64,000 nucleotides of DNA from the NCBI RefSeq assembly GCF_030384665.1, contig NC_083673.1, forward strand, positions 434,001 to 498,000, given 5' to 3'. Below, piece by piece: positions 10,187-19,601 of the stretch. The position numbers and the translations under genes are program-made. This stretch comes from Lodderomyces elongisporus. Lineage: Eukaryota > Ascomycota > Pichiomycetes > Serinales > Debaryomycetaceae. The stretch's first letter is position 1. Each line of letters starts with the position of its first letter. The notes under the pieces were generated by a model, which saw nothing but the letters and a program-made list of their open reading frames with translations, searched no databases and was not told the origin of the DNA.

Positions 10187-12841
10187 ATGATAGGTGGGGC
10201 CTTGAGCAACCCGTATGAATCTCCAACTTTTGGTACGGCACTTCTGCTACGCATTGATGGTGGTGTAGGTGCAATGTCATTATCGCCTACGGGGCGTGAT
10301 GCAGTTCTTGCTGGTCGTAAAGGTTTGTACGTTATCGATCTTGATGACCCGTTTACTCCTCCTCGATGGCTACATCATATCACCTCTTGGGAAGTGGCAG
10401 ATGTTCAATGGTCACCTCACGCTTTTCAAAAACCATCGTGGTGTATCTCAACTTCCAATCAGAAAGCGCTTTTGTGGGATTTGAATCGACCGTCCACCAA
10501 TGCCATTGTCAATGTTCTTCACGCGCATACCAGGGCAATTACAGATATAAATTTTCACCCCACGCACCCTGAGATGTTGGCCACTTGCTCTGTTGACACC
10601 ATGATTTTCAACTGGGACATGCGTACTCCACGGAAGCCAGTGTCCAAGTTTGCACACTTTAGGGCCGGAACGATTCAAGTAAAATACAACTGGGAAAATG
10701 CATATGAGTTGGGTCTGACTCACGATAATGAGCTTTGGATATGGGACACTAGAAAGGGTGCTTTACCGATAGCTACAATTGTGGATGCTCATGAGGGTAA
10801 AATCAATGGCCTTGATTTTTCTCAGGGTCTCAAAAATATTATAACTTGCTCTAACGACGAAACCGTGAAATTTTGGAATTTGGAAAGTAGAGAATTAATA
10901 GAAGCCATAAAAGATTTCAACTATTTTGACAAAACTACAGAGCAGATCTTCAAGCCAAGCGTGGTCTTGAAGACTGAGTTTCCGGTCTCGCGAGCGAGGA
11001 ATATACCTTTTGGATCCGATATGGCGTGTGGTATTATGCCCTTATTAGGTGGTGGAGATGCTATTCATATTGTAAACTACGAAGAATCGCATCAAAAGTA
11101 CTTGACCACTGGTGTAACGCAGAATATTGATGCAAACCCAGCGTACTCTTTCAGTGGCCATGGTGGCCCGATAAAAGATTTTTTATGGAGAACAAGACAC
11201 GAAAATTATCAAGGATTTGACTCCAAAAATGGTTGGAAAGATTTTCAATTGGTGACTTGGTCCAATAAAGATGTCGATTTAAAATTATGGCCACATGATG
11301 ACGCGCTTTATAGTTCGGTAAATTATAATCCTTCGTTTATTAATTTCAGAAACGATCTGAATTCAGACTTGGCCGACGCCAAACAGGATCCCGTGTGTAC
11401 TGCTTACGGATATGAGACGTTTTGCAAAGAGCCAGAGATGACCATTGAAAATTTGGCTGGGCTGAAAGATGGAGATTTTCTTTCTGCGATGGCCTTACTT
11501 AAACTTTCCGAAGGTAAGCAGCGTCAAAACGAAGTACTTTCCTCTAGTCACCTATCCTGGATTGCTGGAGTGAGGATCGGGCCTTCGCACGACCGAAGGG
11601 GTACTTCCTCTTCTTCTTTGTTTGATGAGGACGGCCCGGCCAATTTGGGTGAGGAGGTGAGTATTGTAGGACACAAGTTCCCATTTGTGAGATTTGAAAA
11701 AATTTCCGTCTCGACAGGTGAATTGGTGATTACTTTGAAAGGAGTAGTACCTAAGGAAGGATCATTAAATGGGGCTAAGGTAGACGAAATTGAAGGAGAA
11801 AATGATGACGAAGTTGATAGAGAAAATTGCGGTCAAGATCAGAATCCAAGCCATGAATTAAGTCATGGAAAAAATGAAAGACGTGAAACAAAGGAAGGAA
11901 GCGACCCAATGGTCCCCCAGGTCGAAGTTACGGGGTTTTCAAATAAAGGTAGTTCTCAATTAATGGGGAGTGAACAAGCTACAGGAATCCAAAGTGTACC
12001 AGATGACGAAGCAAACTCTCTGAAACTTCAAAATCATGGAATTGAAGACGATGATAAGTATGCTGAAGTGATGGGAGGAAATACTGAGAAATTAGTTTTT
12101 ATCCGGTTTACTGTGAAATTTCCAACAGCATACCCGTTTTTGGAAAACAAAACTTCTCCATCACATAGTAAAAGACGACGTTCCCGTAAAGCAAATACAG
12201 TTTTATTTGACGTTGAGCAAACTCATGAATTGAGTTTTAATGTAAAGAAGTTGATTGAAAAAAACTTACATAAAATTGCAGAATTTTATACAAACAAATA
12301 CCATCGCTTTTGTTTGGAATACTGCTTGAGATATTTGATGGGGGAAACAATTGACATGGATGATGACTTAATGATTGAAAACAGACGTGATAGTAGTGGC
12401 GATTCTGTATTGGTAGAGGTTGGAAATGAGAATTGGGTGGATGACCTAATTGAGCAACAGCCAAATCCTAGTGGTGTGGGTGGTAGTGGTGGCTATTCAT
12501 CGGGAGAAGATGAAATGGCGACTTATGACGACCTCATTCCAAGCCATGACGAATTCGTCCACAATGGAAAAAATTCTTTGTCGCAAAATTTAGGTGCAAC
12601 AATGACAATGAAGTTAGGTACTGGTGGTGAAACACAATCAAGCTATAAATTCAATGCAAGCCGGGACTTTGACTCTACCCCCTTACCTAAAGGTTGCGGT
12701 GCTGTTTGGACACCTAATGGGCAATTGGTTTGCTTCTTTACAGCTGAATCCGAATTGGGCGAGAATAATAAGAAGAGCAAAAGTGGTAGAAAAGATCGTT
12801 TGGGTGAGAAATATGTATACCGAAAAGATGCTACTAATGGC

Positions 12842-12885
<44 letters not shown>

Positions 12886-14545
12886 GGGAGACGAACATGA
12901 TGGTAATGATGATAATGATAAAGATGGTGAAAACAATGAAAATGACGATCGGTCTGAGAGCGAAAATGATAGTCTTGATGGAGATAAATTTTCGGAGGAC
13001 GAAATCGAAGAAGATGTAGCTCAATTTTTGAACAAAGAAAGTTCGATAAGAAATGCTACTACCGAATTGGTCAACTCAAGAATAGTGCCCGATCGAAATT
13101 TTACAAAACATGGCATGTCTCAAGTGCGCTCCTTAGAGAGGTACACAAGTCACGGTGATAACTCAACTAGTTTCAAAGATGATAAATCGAAAAGCAAGAA
13201 TTCAAAATACAAAAACAAAATTGTTATTCTCAACTATGGTTTTATGTTGCCGAACAAGATTGAGCTTGGGAGAGAATATAGGATATCTGGGGATACTCCC
13301 TCAAAACTTGCCCACTTCAATGCTTCAATTACGGCTAAACATGGTTTGAGTAGCTTAACACGCACCTGGAAACTTTTGGCAGAGATACTAGCTGGTGTGT
13401 CAGATTCTTTAGGCAATATATTCGAACATAGAAAGGAATCTCGTTTGCATCCTCAGAAGTATTTTTTTGATAGTTATGTATATTTCTGGGGGGGCCATCC
13501 ATTCGGAAGCCTTGGTGTTGTGTCTGAAATATTTCAACATTATGTCAAATTAGGTGATATACAAACACTAGCTGTGATGTCATGTCTTTTATCCGCGCTG
13601 ACCTCTCTTGACCATAGATTTATTGAAGGGCAAATGCTATCACATACTATTGCTAAAGGCAGTACGAATTTAAATACGAGCACATATGTGCAAACACAAA
13701 ATATGGTTTCGCCGAAAATCGGTTGTGGCTTCGCAAACAGTAATGTCAACACCAATACGAATGATCATAGTCACACATTTAACGGGGCCCCAAGTTATAT
13801 GAGAGGAAGGAAGTTATCCTTCAATTCAATCCACTCTGTAACTACAAACACTATTCGTTCAGAAACTAGCTTTGACGGTAACACCGTTGGTTCGCGGAGG
13901 AGGCCATTAACTTCGAATGCAATGCTTCTAAATTCGCTGGCGAATAATAGATCTATAAATAGGGTCATGGAACCAAGCAACAAAAACAGGTTGCAACATC
14001 AACATCAATATCAATATCAGCACCAACGACCCTACTCTCGTATTGAGTTTTGCGACGATTTTAGACCCAACCCAAATGGTTTTCCAGAGTTTCAAAATAT
14101 TACTTTTCAGTTCAAAGAAGAAGACTTTTCATCATACAGACTGTTATATGCTGAGACTCTTTTCAATTGGAATTTACCCATTCATCGTCTTGAACTTCTC
14201 AAGTTCAACAAACTGATGGACAAGATTGATGGAGCTGATGAATACCTGGTGCATAAGTGTTCAATCCGAAAGCGCAAGAAAAACAAGCAACTTCCTACAC
14301 AAGTATTTATCAATACGGTATCTCTGGTTATTACGAGCTCGCACAATGCATGGAATACTACGAAAAGACAAACAATTAAATATTGCACCTATTGCCAGCT
14401 ACCACTTGAGAAGAGTATGGCATTATGTGTCCATTGTGAACATGCTCTTCATTCTCATTGTGCCAAAGACTGGTGGTCAGATGATGTGGATGAATGCCCT
14501 AGTGGCTGTGGATGTAATTGTTTAAGTTACTCTTACTATAGCTAA
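10187..14545 (+). CDS. MTC5: Mtc5/Sea3 (WDR59 orthologue), SEA complex subunit
   Basis: A 1452-residue protein with an N-terminal WD40 propeller (about 20-400; for example I-T-D-I-N-F-H-P, N-W-D-M-R, and K-F-W-N-L). An RWD domain starts near 490 and resumes at about 635-720 after an inserted acidic linker. A long low-complexity part follows, with an Asp run (about 886-900), and the C-terminus is a Cys/His zinc-binding RING-like end (about 1400-1452: C-x2-C, C-x2-C-x4-H-x2-H-C, C-x3-C). WD40+RWD+RING is the WDR59/Mtc5 layout; WDR24/Rtc1 has no RWD. The family sits on the vacuole/lysosome in SEACAT/GATOR2 and controls TORC1 in response to amino acids. It is longer than yeast Sea3 (about 1150) because of the linkers. 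Codon 20 is CTG, at a spot where I recall Ser in relatives. Confidence 0.9.
12840..12885. repeat. (GAT)n repeat coding for poly-Asp
   Basis: An uninterrupted run of about 15 GAT triplets inside MTC5, coding for a poly-Asp tract in a disordered linker. It is a likely polymorphic microsatellite. Confidence 0.92.
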
Positions 14546-14743
14546 GAACAAATAATGGAATCTGAAGATAAAACAATTCTTATACAAAAAATTAAATCAA
14601 GTAGAACAAAAAGAAAAGTAATTTTTTTATAATGTCAATGGACAAAAAAGACAAAAAAGACAAAAAAAAAAGGGAAAAAAGGGAAAAAAGTAATATATTG
14701 AAATAATAAGAATTCTAGCTAAGGCGCTATCTTTGCTCGGAAC

Positions 14744-15784
14744 CTATGCTTGTCGCGAGTTGGAAATTTGATTTTTAAGCTTTTCATCCCATTCAAGGCT
14801 CAAGTCTTCCAAATATTTACCCACGTCATCCTTTCCTGTTGTATCCACTTCTTCGTAAATGAGATATTCTTTACCAGCTCTATCGCAAGCAGATCCGACT
14901 TTGGCACTTTGTTTGGTCTTTCCTAGGGCAGCTGCTACAGGAGCATTTGCCGCAATGTAACCTGAAATATTGTGGTATGGCGAGCCCAACCATCTTGCCA
15001 TGTAGAATAGGAACATCATTCCATAATACGTGAAAAAGTTTAGATATTGGAAAAATGAAAAACTTGTGAATATACCAGGGTGAACCAAGTATTGCTCAAT
15101 TTGTTTTTCTCTTTTTAACTTTTCATACGTAGCAAAGTGCATAAGATCTACTAACCTCTTGGATCCTTCGTATGATTCGTGAGATCTTAACAACTGTAAA
15201 TCGTTGAAGGACAAATATTTGGGGTGGGACATTATAGATCCAATCCAAACAATTTTGCCTCCGTTTTCTAATAAATGTTCAATTTTGTGTATAAAGTAAT
15301 AAGGACCAAAAACATTTGCTTGAAATACTAGCCCCAACTTATCGTTAGATTCAACGCCTGTTCTTTGAAGCTTATATGTTGGATCCGTCACGGCCTGCAT
15401 GGGGTTCTTTAGCACTTCTACAACAGCAGCACCCCAATCAATTCCAGAATAAACACCTTGTGCGGCATTGATAAATAAATAATCAATGTGCTTATACCTC
15501 TTGTTCAATTCATAATACGATGAAAGGATCGATACCATATCTGCAAAATCCACCAAGATGTAGTCAAACTCGACGTAAGAAAGCTTTTGTGGTACATTCT
15601 CAACGATGAACTTCTTGATATCCTTGATCAGTTCAATGGCTTTCGGTAAAGTACGGGAAGTGACGATTAAAGTAATATTGGACTTATCAGGCAATTGCTC
15701 CAACATACGCACTGCGATGTTGTAACCAAGGTTTGAGGAGGTTCCCGTTATTAGGATGACAGTTGATTCTCTAGTTAAGGACAT
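14744..15784 (-). CDS. ERG27: Erg27, 3-keto sterol reductase
   Basis: A 346-residue short-chain dehydrogenase/reductase of ergosterol synthesis. It reduces the C-3 ketone after C-4 demethylation, working with Erg25, Erg26 and the Erg28 scaffold at the ER and lipid droplets. The Rossmann start T-G-T-S-S-N-L-G is at about 13-20. The F-I-N-A-A-Q-G motif (the usual NAG variant) and the catalytic Y-E-G-S-K with Tyr205 and Lys209 are present. A hydrophobic stretch (about 240-258) can attach to membrane. Length equals yeast Erg27 (about 347). A long GAA repeat sits 25 bases before the ATG, and a TCGTATA sterol element lies about 290 bases upstream. It converges with MTC5 (198-base gap). Confidence 0.93.
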   Translation of the reverse strand: MSLTRESTVILITGTSSNLGYNIAVRMLEQLPDKSNITLIVTSRTLPKAIELIKDIKKFIVENVPQKLSYVEFDYILVDFADMVSILSSYYELNKRYKHIDYLFINAAQGVYSGIDWGAAVVEVLKNPMQAVTDPTYKLQRTGVESNDKLGLVFQANVFGPYYFIHKIEHLLENGGKIVWIGSIMSHPKYLSFNDLQLLRSHESYEGSKRLVDLMHFATYEKLKREKQIEQYLVHPGIFTSFSFFQYLNFFTYYGMMFLFYMARWLGSPYHNISGYIAANAPVAAALGKTKQSAKVGSACDRAGKEYLIYEEVDTTGKDDVGKYLEDLSLEWDEKLKNQISNSRQA

Positions 15785-15808
15785 TTTTCTCTATCTTTCT
15801 CTGTTTTT

Positions 15809-15841
15809 CTTCTTCTTCTTCTTCTTCTTCTTCTTCTTCTT

Positions 15842-15871
<30 letters not shown>
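15809..15871. repeat. (TTC)n, i.e. (GAA)n in the ERG27 leader
   Basis: About 21 uninterrupted triplets. On the coding strand this is (GAA)n ending about 25 bases before the ERG27 start codon, so it is probably transcribed as part of the 5' leader. Confidence 0.95.
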
Positions 15872-15874
<3 letters not shown>

Positions 15875-16073
15875 GTATCAAATTCAATTCTTTGTTGATT
15901 TGTAGGATCTGGAAGAAGGTTCTTTACTTTTATATTCTTTACACTCAACAAGTTCTCACTTTCTGTTTTGTTCTTCCTTTTTTTTTCTCTTGTTGTTTTT
16001 TTTCTTTTTCAGATGTTCCATACATTTGTGTATAAAGTCGAATTCTCATGAGAAATATAGCCTCGTGTGCGCG

Positions 16074-16080
16074 TCGTATA
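16074..16080. promoter_or_regulatory. Sterol response element-like TCGTATA
   Basis: A TCGTATA heptamer, the core recognised by Upc2/Ecm22 zinc-cluster activators of ergosterol genes in yeasts. It lies 290 bases upstream of ERG27, a known target class. The match is exact but short, so chance occurrence is possible. Confidence 0.55.
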
Positions 16081-16260
16081 GAAAATGTCTGGCAAATAAA
16101 TACGAGACGATTAAATAAAACAATACTCTACGACTCAGCTTTAGTAGAATGCTTTGATTTTTTATAGACTCAATTCTTAAAAAAAAACACTATAAAAATT
16201 AACGTCCCAGCTAAAGCTAAGCTTACAGAAAACATTTTGAAGTAAAATATCTTCAAGAAC

Positions 16261-16265
<5 letters not shown>

Positions 16266-16294
<29 letters not shown>
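16266..16294. repeat. (TA)n tract
   Basis: About 29 bases of alternating TA, one of several such intergenic tracts in this window. Confidence 0.9.
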
Positions 16295-16297
<3 letters not shown>

Positions 16298-16333
16298 CTT
16301 GTATTTATGTGTGCAGATTGCATGCTCAGGTTC

Positions 16334-19018
16334 TTATGGGTGCCAAAAATCAGACCATGTGATCTCCTTCCGTACGGCATTAGAAAAACCCTCGTTGTAA
16401 TTCACCCAGATTCTCGTATTGGATAGGGTCTCGACTGGGTGCTTGTTTTCCAAACCTGTGTCAAGTAGACCTGCCTTTACAGAATCGTACCTCTCCTTAA
16501 AAAAGTAATTGTTCTTAGTCTGTGCGCTTGAATCATTCAGTTGATGTTGCTGCATCTGGTCACTATTCTTTCTACTTTTCTTCAAAGTTCCTTCAAATTC
16601 TGCCTCTTCTTCAAGAACCTTCCGCGACCTCTTAACTTTAGCTGATTTGATTTCGGCAATTCTCTCAGTCATAAGTGGAAACAAATTGTGTCTTTTAGCC
16701 TGACAAATCTTTGTATCCCATATTTGGGTGGTTCTGAAAATGTCATTCTTGAATTGAGATAATGTGTCCCAGTCAGGTGAAAATTTTAAATTTGATTGTC
16801 CTGACTCTATGTGTCTTTCAAACTCAAGTTTTATGTCAATGCCGATAGAAAGGCGTGCCACTTTATCAACTACCGCAAGTTCATAACTTGATAGTTGAGT
16901 CTTGATCTTAGACGATAGATTAGGGGTCAAAATTTTAGACAAAAATGGTAAGAACAAAGTTGCCAGTGTCTCCAAATTGTGTGCACCAACTGCAAGCTTC
17001 AACGGAATAGGTATGTTTTGCATTGCTGACCGCGCTGCCTGTTTATTTTCTTTCAATGTTTCGTATGATTCAAATGCTAAATTCCTCATATTTGGTACGA
17101 GTGGATTATTGTCAACTGCGTTCTTTTGTGACTTTATATCACTGAAAAGAGACCAAGATTTCAATGCCACCAAAGGAAAATATTGCGAAGTATCCATGTT
17201 TGCCTGATTAAATTTGTCATAATAATGTAGCCAATCGCTCAACTGGGTTGGCCTTCTTAATGAGTTGTCTTGAAAATGAACTATATCCAAGTACTGGTTA
17301 AAAACACCATTGATAATCTTCTCAAACGAGTCTGAGCTGCTTGTGACTGCCTTTCCTGGCCCATCCATGTACTTGATCAAAAGCTTGTTGAAATTCTCTT
17401 CTTTCTTTAATTGTGGATCCCGCTTGAAAATGTCATCAACCATGGCAAACCACGAAATGCTCTTATCTTGCAAAGTGGCAGTAGATGTAGTTTTGCTATG
17501 GCTGTGGTTGTGACTGTGACTGTGACTGTGACTGTGACTATTACTGTTAATATTACTATTACTACTACTGTAACCGTTGTTGATGTTGCGTTTGCTCCTA
17601 GATAATTCATCTAGATTTAACCTACGACCGTTGAATTGCATTTGATTAAGGCATGCACGAAAATCGCCTTCACAGCTTTCACAAATGTCTCCAATTTCAC
17701 GGTAATCCAACCCAAGGTTCTCTTTTTCATTTACAGACATCAAAAAGTCCTTGACAGATTTCATTGCATTTCCGCTCACTTTAACACCTGTGGCCTTTTG
17801 TGCTAAAGAAGGTCTTTTAAATGCCACTACTTCAGAAATCGCACGTATTTTTTCCAAGGGATTGGGTCCAACTCTTCCCGATTGTCGTGCATATATATCA
17901 TTTGCAATACAAATGATTGGTCGATTAAGGATCTTGTCTTTTCTTTTTCTAGATCTCTTGTCTCCATTCCTCCCACTTGCATCGTTATTATATGATCTCT
18001 TACTCCAGGTTGCTCTTTCATCCGAATGAACAAGATCAGCGAGAACTCTAGTTACTTCATTAACATTTGCTAAAGAGTCTAATTCATCAATCAACAAACA
18101 TGAAGGTTTTGTGCTGTCTGACACTGAGTTCGATGTCAACGAGTTAAGAATTTTCAACTTTAATGCAGTTGCTGCATTTGCATGAGCATTCCCAACTGTT
18201 GACAGAGATGAAGACGAAGCTTGTGGTAAAGTATCCATACTATTTGCAGCATTGAGTTCCTGCACATTAAACCCCATTTGTCTTGCCAAAATATGAGCAG
18301 AGATCGTCTTGCCCACACCAGGTGGGCCATGAATGAGTAAAATCTTTCGGTGTGGGCGCTTCATCGAATCCATGTCATCGCGACCATGATTTCGAGACTC
18401 ATTGTTAGCATATGAAGACCAAGAGCTCAACCATTTCATAATAACTCGATATTGTTTGTCATTTCCTGCCGAGCAAAGCTGGAGAAAGCTACGTGGGCAG
18501 TATTTCTCAGTCCAGATCTTTGATGAATCATTATTTGGTTTGAGATTGGAAATTTTGTTCTTATCCGGTGTCGGTTCCGGTGTCGGTCTTAGATAGCCAT
18601 TTCCAAGCTTTTTATTGTTTTCTTTTATTCGTACTCTTAATTCAGCCTTCGATCGAAGAGACTCCATGTCTAATAATGAAAATTCCGAGTCAAGTTCTAA
18701 AACATTTTTCTTCAACGATGTTTTACGTAGATTGACGATTTCCCCATTAAATAGCTTGACATATTTGGTTTCAGTCTCTAGGTCATTTCGTACTATTTGA
18801 GGAAAATCTACATTAGCATCTTCATTTCCACTTCCACTTCCAATTGCGCTTGCATTTGCATTTGCACTTGCACTTGCACTTGCACCTTTCATAGTATCTT
18901 CTCCTTGTAAACTAACGTTTTCAGTACCATTTTTCTTAGATGGATCAGAATCACGTAGACCTAGTATAGATTGTCCAAATAGTGAATTACCAAAATCAAT
19001 TGTTCCTAGCTCCGACAT
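16334..19018 (-). CDS. CTF18: Ctf18, alternative clamp-loader (RFC-like) subunit
   Basis: An 894-residue AAA+ ATPase. W-T-E-K-Y-C-P-R-S-F (about 168-177) opens the RFC-type module. Walker A G-P-P-G-V-G-K-T is residues 231-238, Walker B L-L-I-D-E-L-D is near 306-312, and an A-N-D-I-Y sensor-1 region follows. The protein ends with I-W-V-N-Y-N-E-G-F-S-N-A-V-R-K, the conserved tail that binds Dcc1/Ctf8, before W-S-D-F-W. Ctf18-RFC loads PCNA for leading-strand synthesis and sister-chromatid cohesion in the nucleus. It is longer than yeast Ctf18 (741) through a low-complexity N-terminal Ala/Ser/Asn part and a middle Asn/Ser/His insert with His-Ser dipeptide repeats (about 493-510). ATG 19018 is the first in-frame Met. 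Confidence 0.9.
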   Translation of the reverse strand: MSELGTIDFGNSLFGQSILGLRDSDPSKKNGTENVSLQGEDTMKGASASASANANASAIGSGSGNEDANVDFPQIVRNDLETETKYVKLFNGEIVNLRKTSLKKNVLELDSEFSLLDMESLRSKAELRVRIKENNKKLGNGYLRPTPEPTPDKNKISNLKPNNDSSKIWTEKYCPRSFLQLCSAGNDKQYRVIMKWLSSWSSYANNESRNHGRDDMDSMKRPHRKILLIHGPPGVGKTISAHILARQMGFNVQELNAANSMDTLPQASSSSLSTVGNAHANAATALKLKILNSLTSNSVSDSTKPSCLLIDELDSLANVNEVTRVLADLVHSDERATWSKRSYNNDASGRNGDKRSRKRKDKILNRPIICIANDIYARQSGRVGPNPLEKIRAISEVVAFKRPSLAQKATGVKVSGNAMKSVKDFLMSVNEKENLGLDYREIGDICESCEGDFRACLNQMQFNGRRLNLDELSRSKRNINNGYSSSNSNINSNSHSHSHSHSHNHSHSKTTSTATLQDKSISWFAMVDDIFKRDPQLKKEENFNKLLIKYMDGPGKAVTSSSDSFEKIINGVFNQYLDIVHFQDNSLRRPTQLSDWLHYYDKFNQANMDTSQYFPLVALKSWSLFSDIKSQKNAVDNNPLVPNMRNLAFESYETLKENKQAARSAMQNIPIPLKLAVGAHNLETLATLFLPFLSKILTPNLSSKIKTQLSSYELAVVDKVARLSIGIDIKLEFERHIESGQSNLKFSPDWDTLSQFKNDIFRTTQIWDTKICQAKRHNLFPLMTERIAEIKSAKVKRSRKVLEEEAEFEGTLKKSRKNSDQMQQHQLNDSSAQTKNNYFFKERYDSVKAGLLDTGLENKHPVETLSNTRIWVNYNEGFSNAVRKEITWSDFWHP
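17496..17540. repeat. 6-bp repeat coding for His-Ser dipeptides
   Basis: Tandem GTGACT units (CACAGT on the coding strand) inside CTF18, translated as alternating His and Ser. Visible directly. Confidence 0.85.
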
Positions 19019-19601
19019 GGGGATGTTTCATTACTTTCTATACTGGGATGACTGAAGCTCTCCTCCACCTTTGCAAAAAAAAAAAAAAAGAAAAAGCTGT
19101 AAACACCTTTCATCAACAGACGCGTCCTTCTCACCAAAACAACAAAAATAAAAATAAGTTTATTAAAGGATTAAAGAAATATAGAGAGAGAAAAATATTG
19201 GAAAGAAAAAATAAAAGTACAGAAATAAACAAATACAATAAAGAAATAATCGTATAGTCTAAACTGCATTTTTTATTTCATTATGAACTTGCTAAATGAT
19301 ATTCTATCAAGCTAGTTACATTATTCAACAATACCCATAAATTAATTATAAAGAGATTGATACGTAAACAAAATATTGCACATACAATTTCCCCTTTGTC
19401 TTGGAAGAAAAAGAATGGTGGACGCTCTATTGAAAAAAAAAAAACTAAAGGGAGGATAGTGAAGAATAGAAAACAAAGAATTCAACAAAGAAATTATATA
19501 AAATGGAGCAAAGTAAAACAAAATAGAAAATAAGATAAAAATTGAAATAAAAATAAAGTAAAATAAGAAGGAAGCAAAATAAAGACTCTAGAAACTTTTT
19601 C
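19019..19601. other. Intergenic CTF18 / LAA1
   Basis: 583 A-rich bases between the CTF18 start and the LAA1 stop, both on the minus strand. It includes an A run at about 19075-19089 and A-rich DNA at 19430-19570. No gene or recognisable motif was found. Confidence 0.5.

Larger units (their letters stand above)
15785..16333. promoter_or_regulatory. ERG27 promoter and CTF18 3' region
   Basis: 549 bases between the ERG27 start and the CTF18 stop. It contains the GAA/TTC tract (15809-15871), pyrimidine-rich DNA, a TCGTATA element (16074-16080) and a (TA)n tract (about 16266-16294) close to the CTF18 stop. No gene is seen. Confidence 0.6.
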
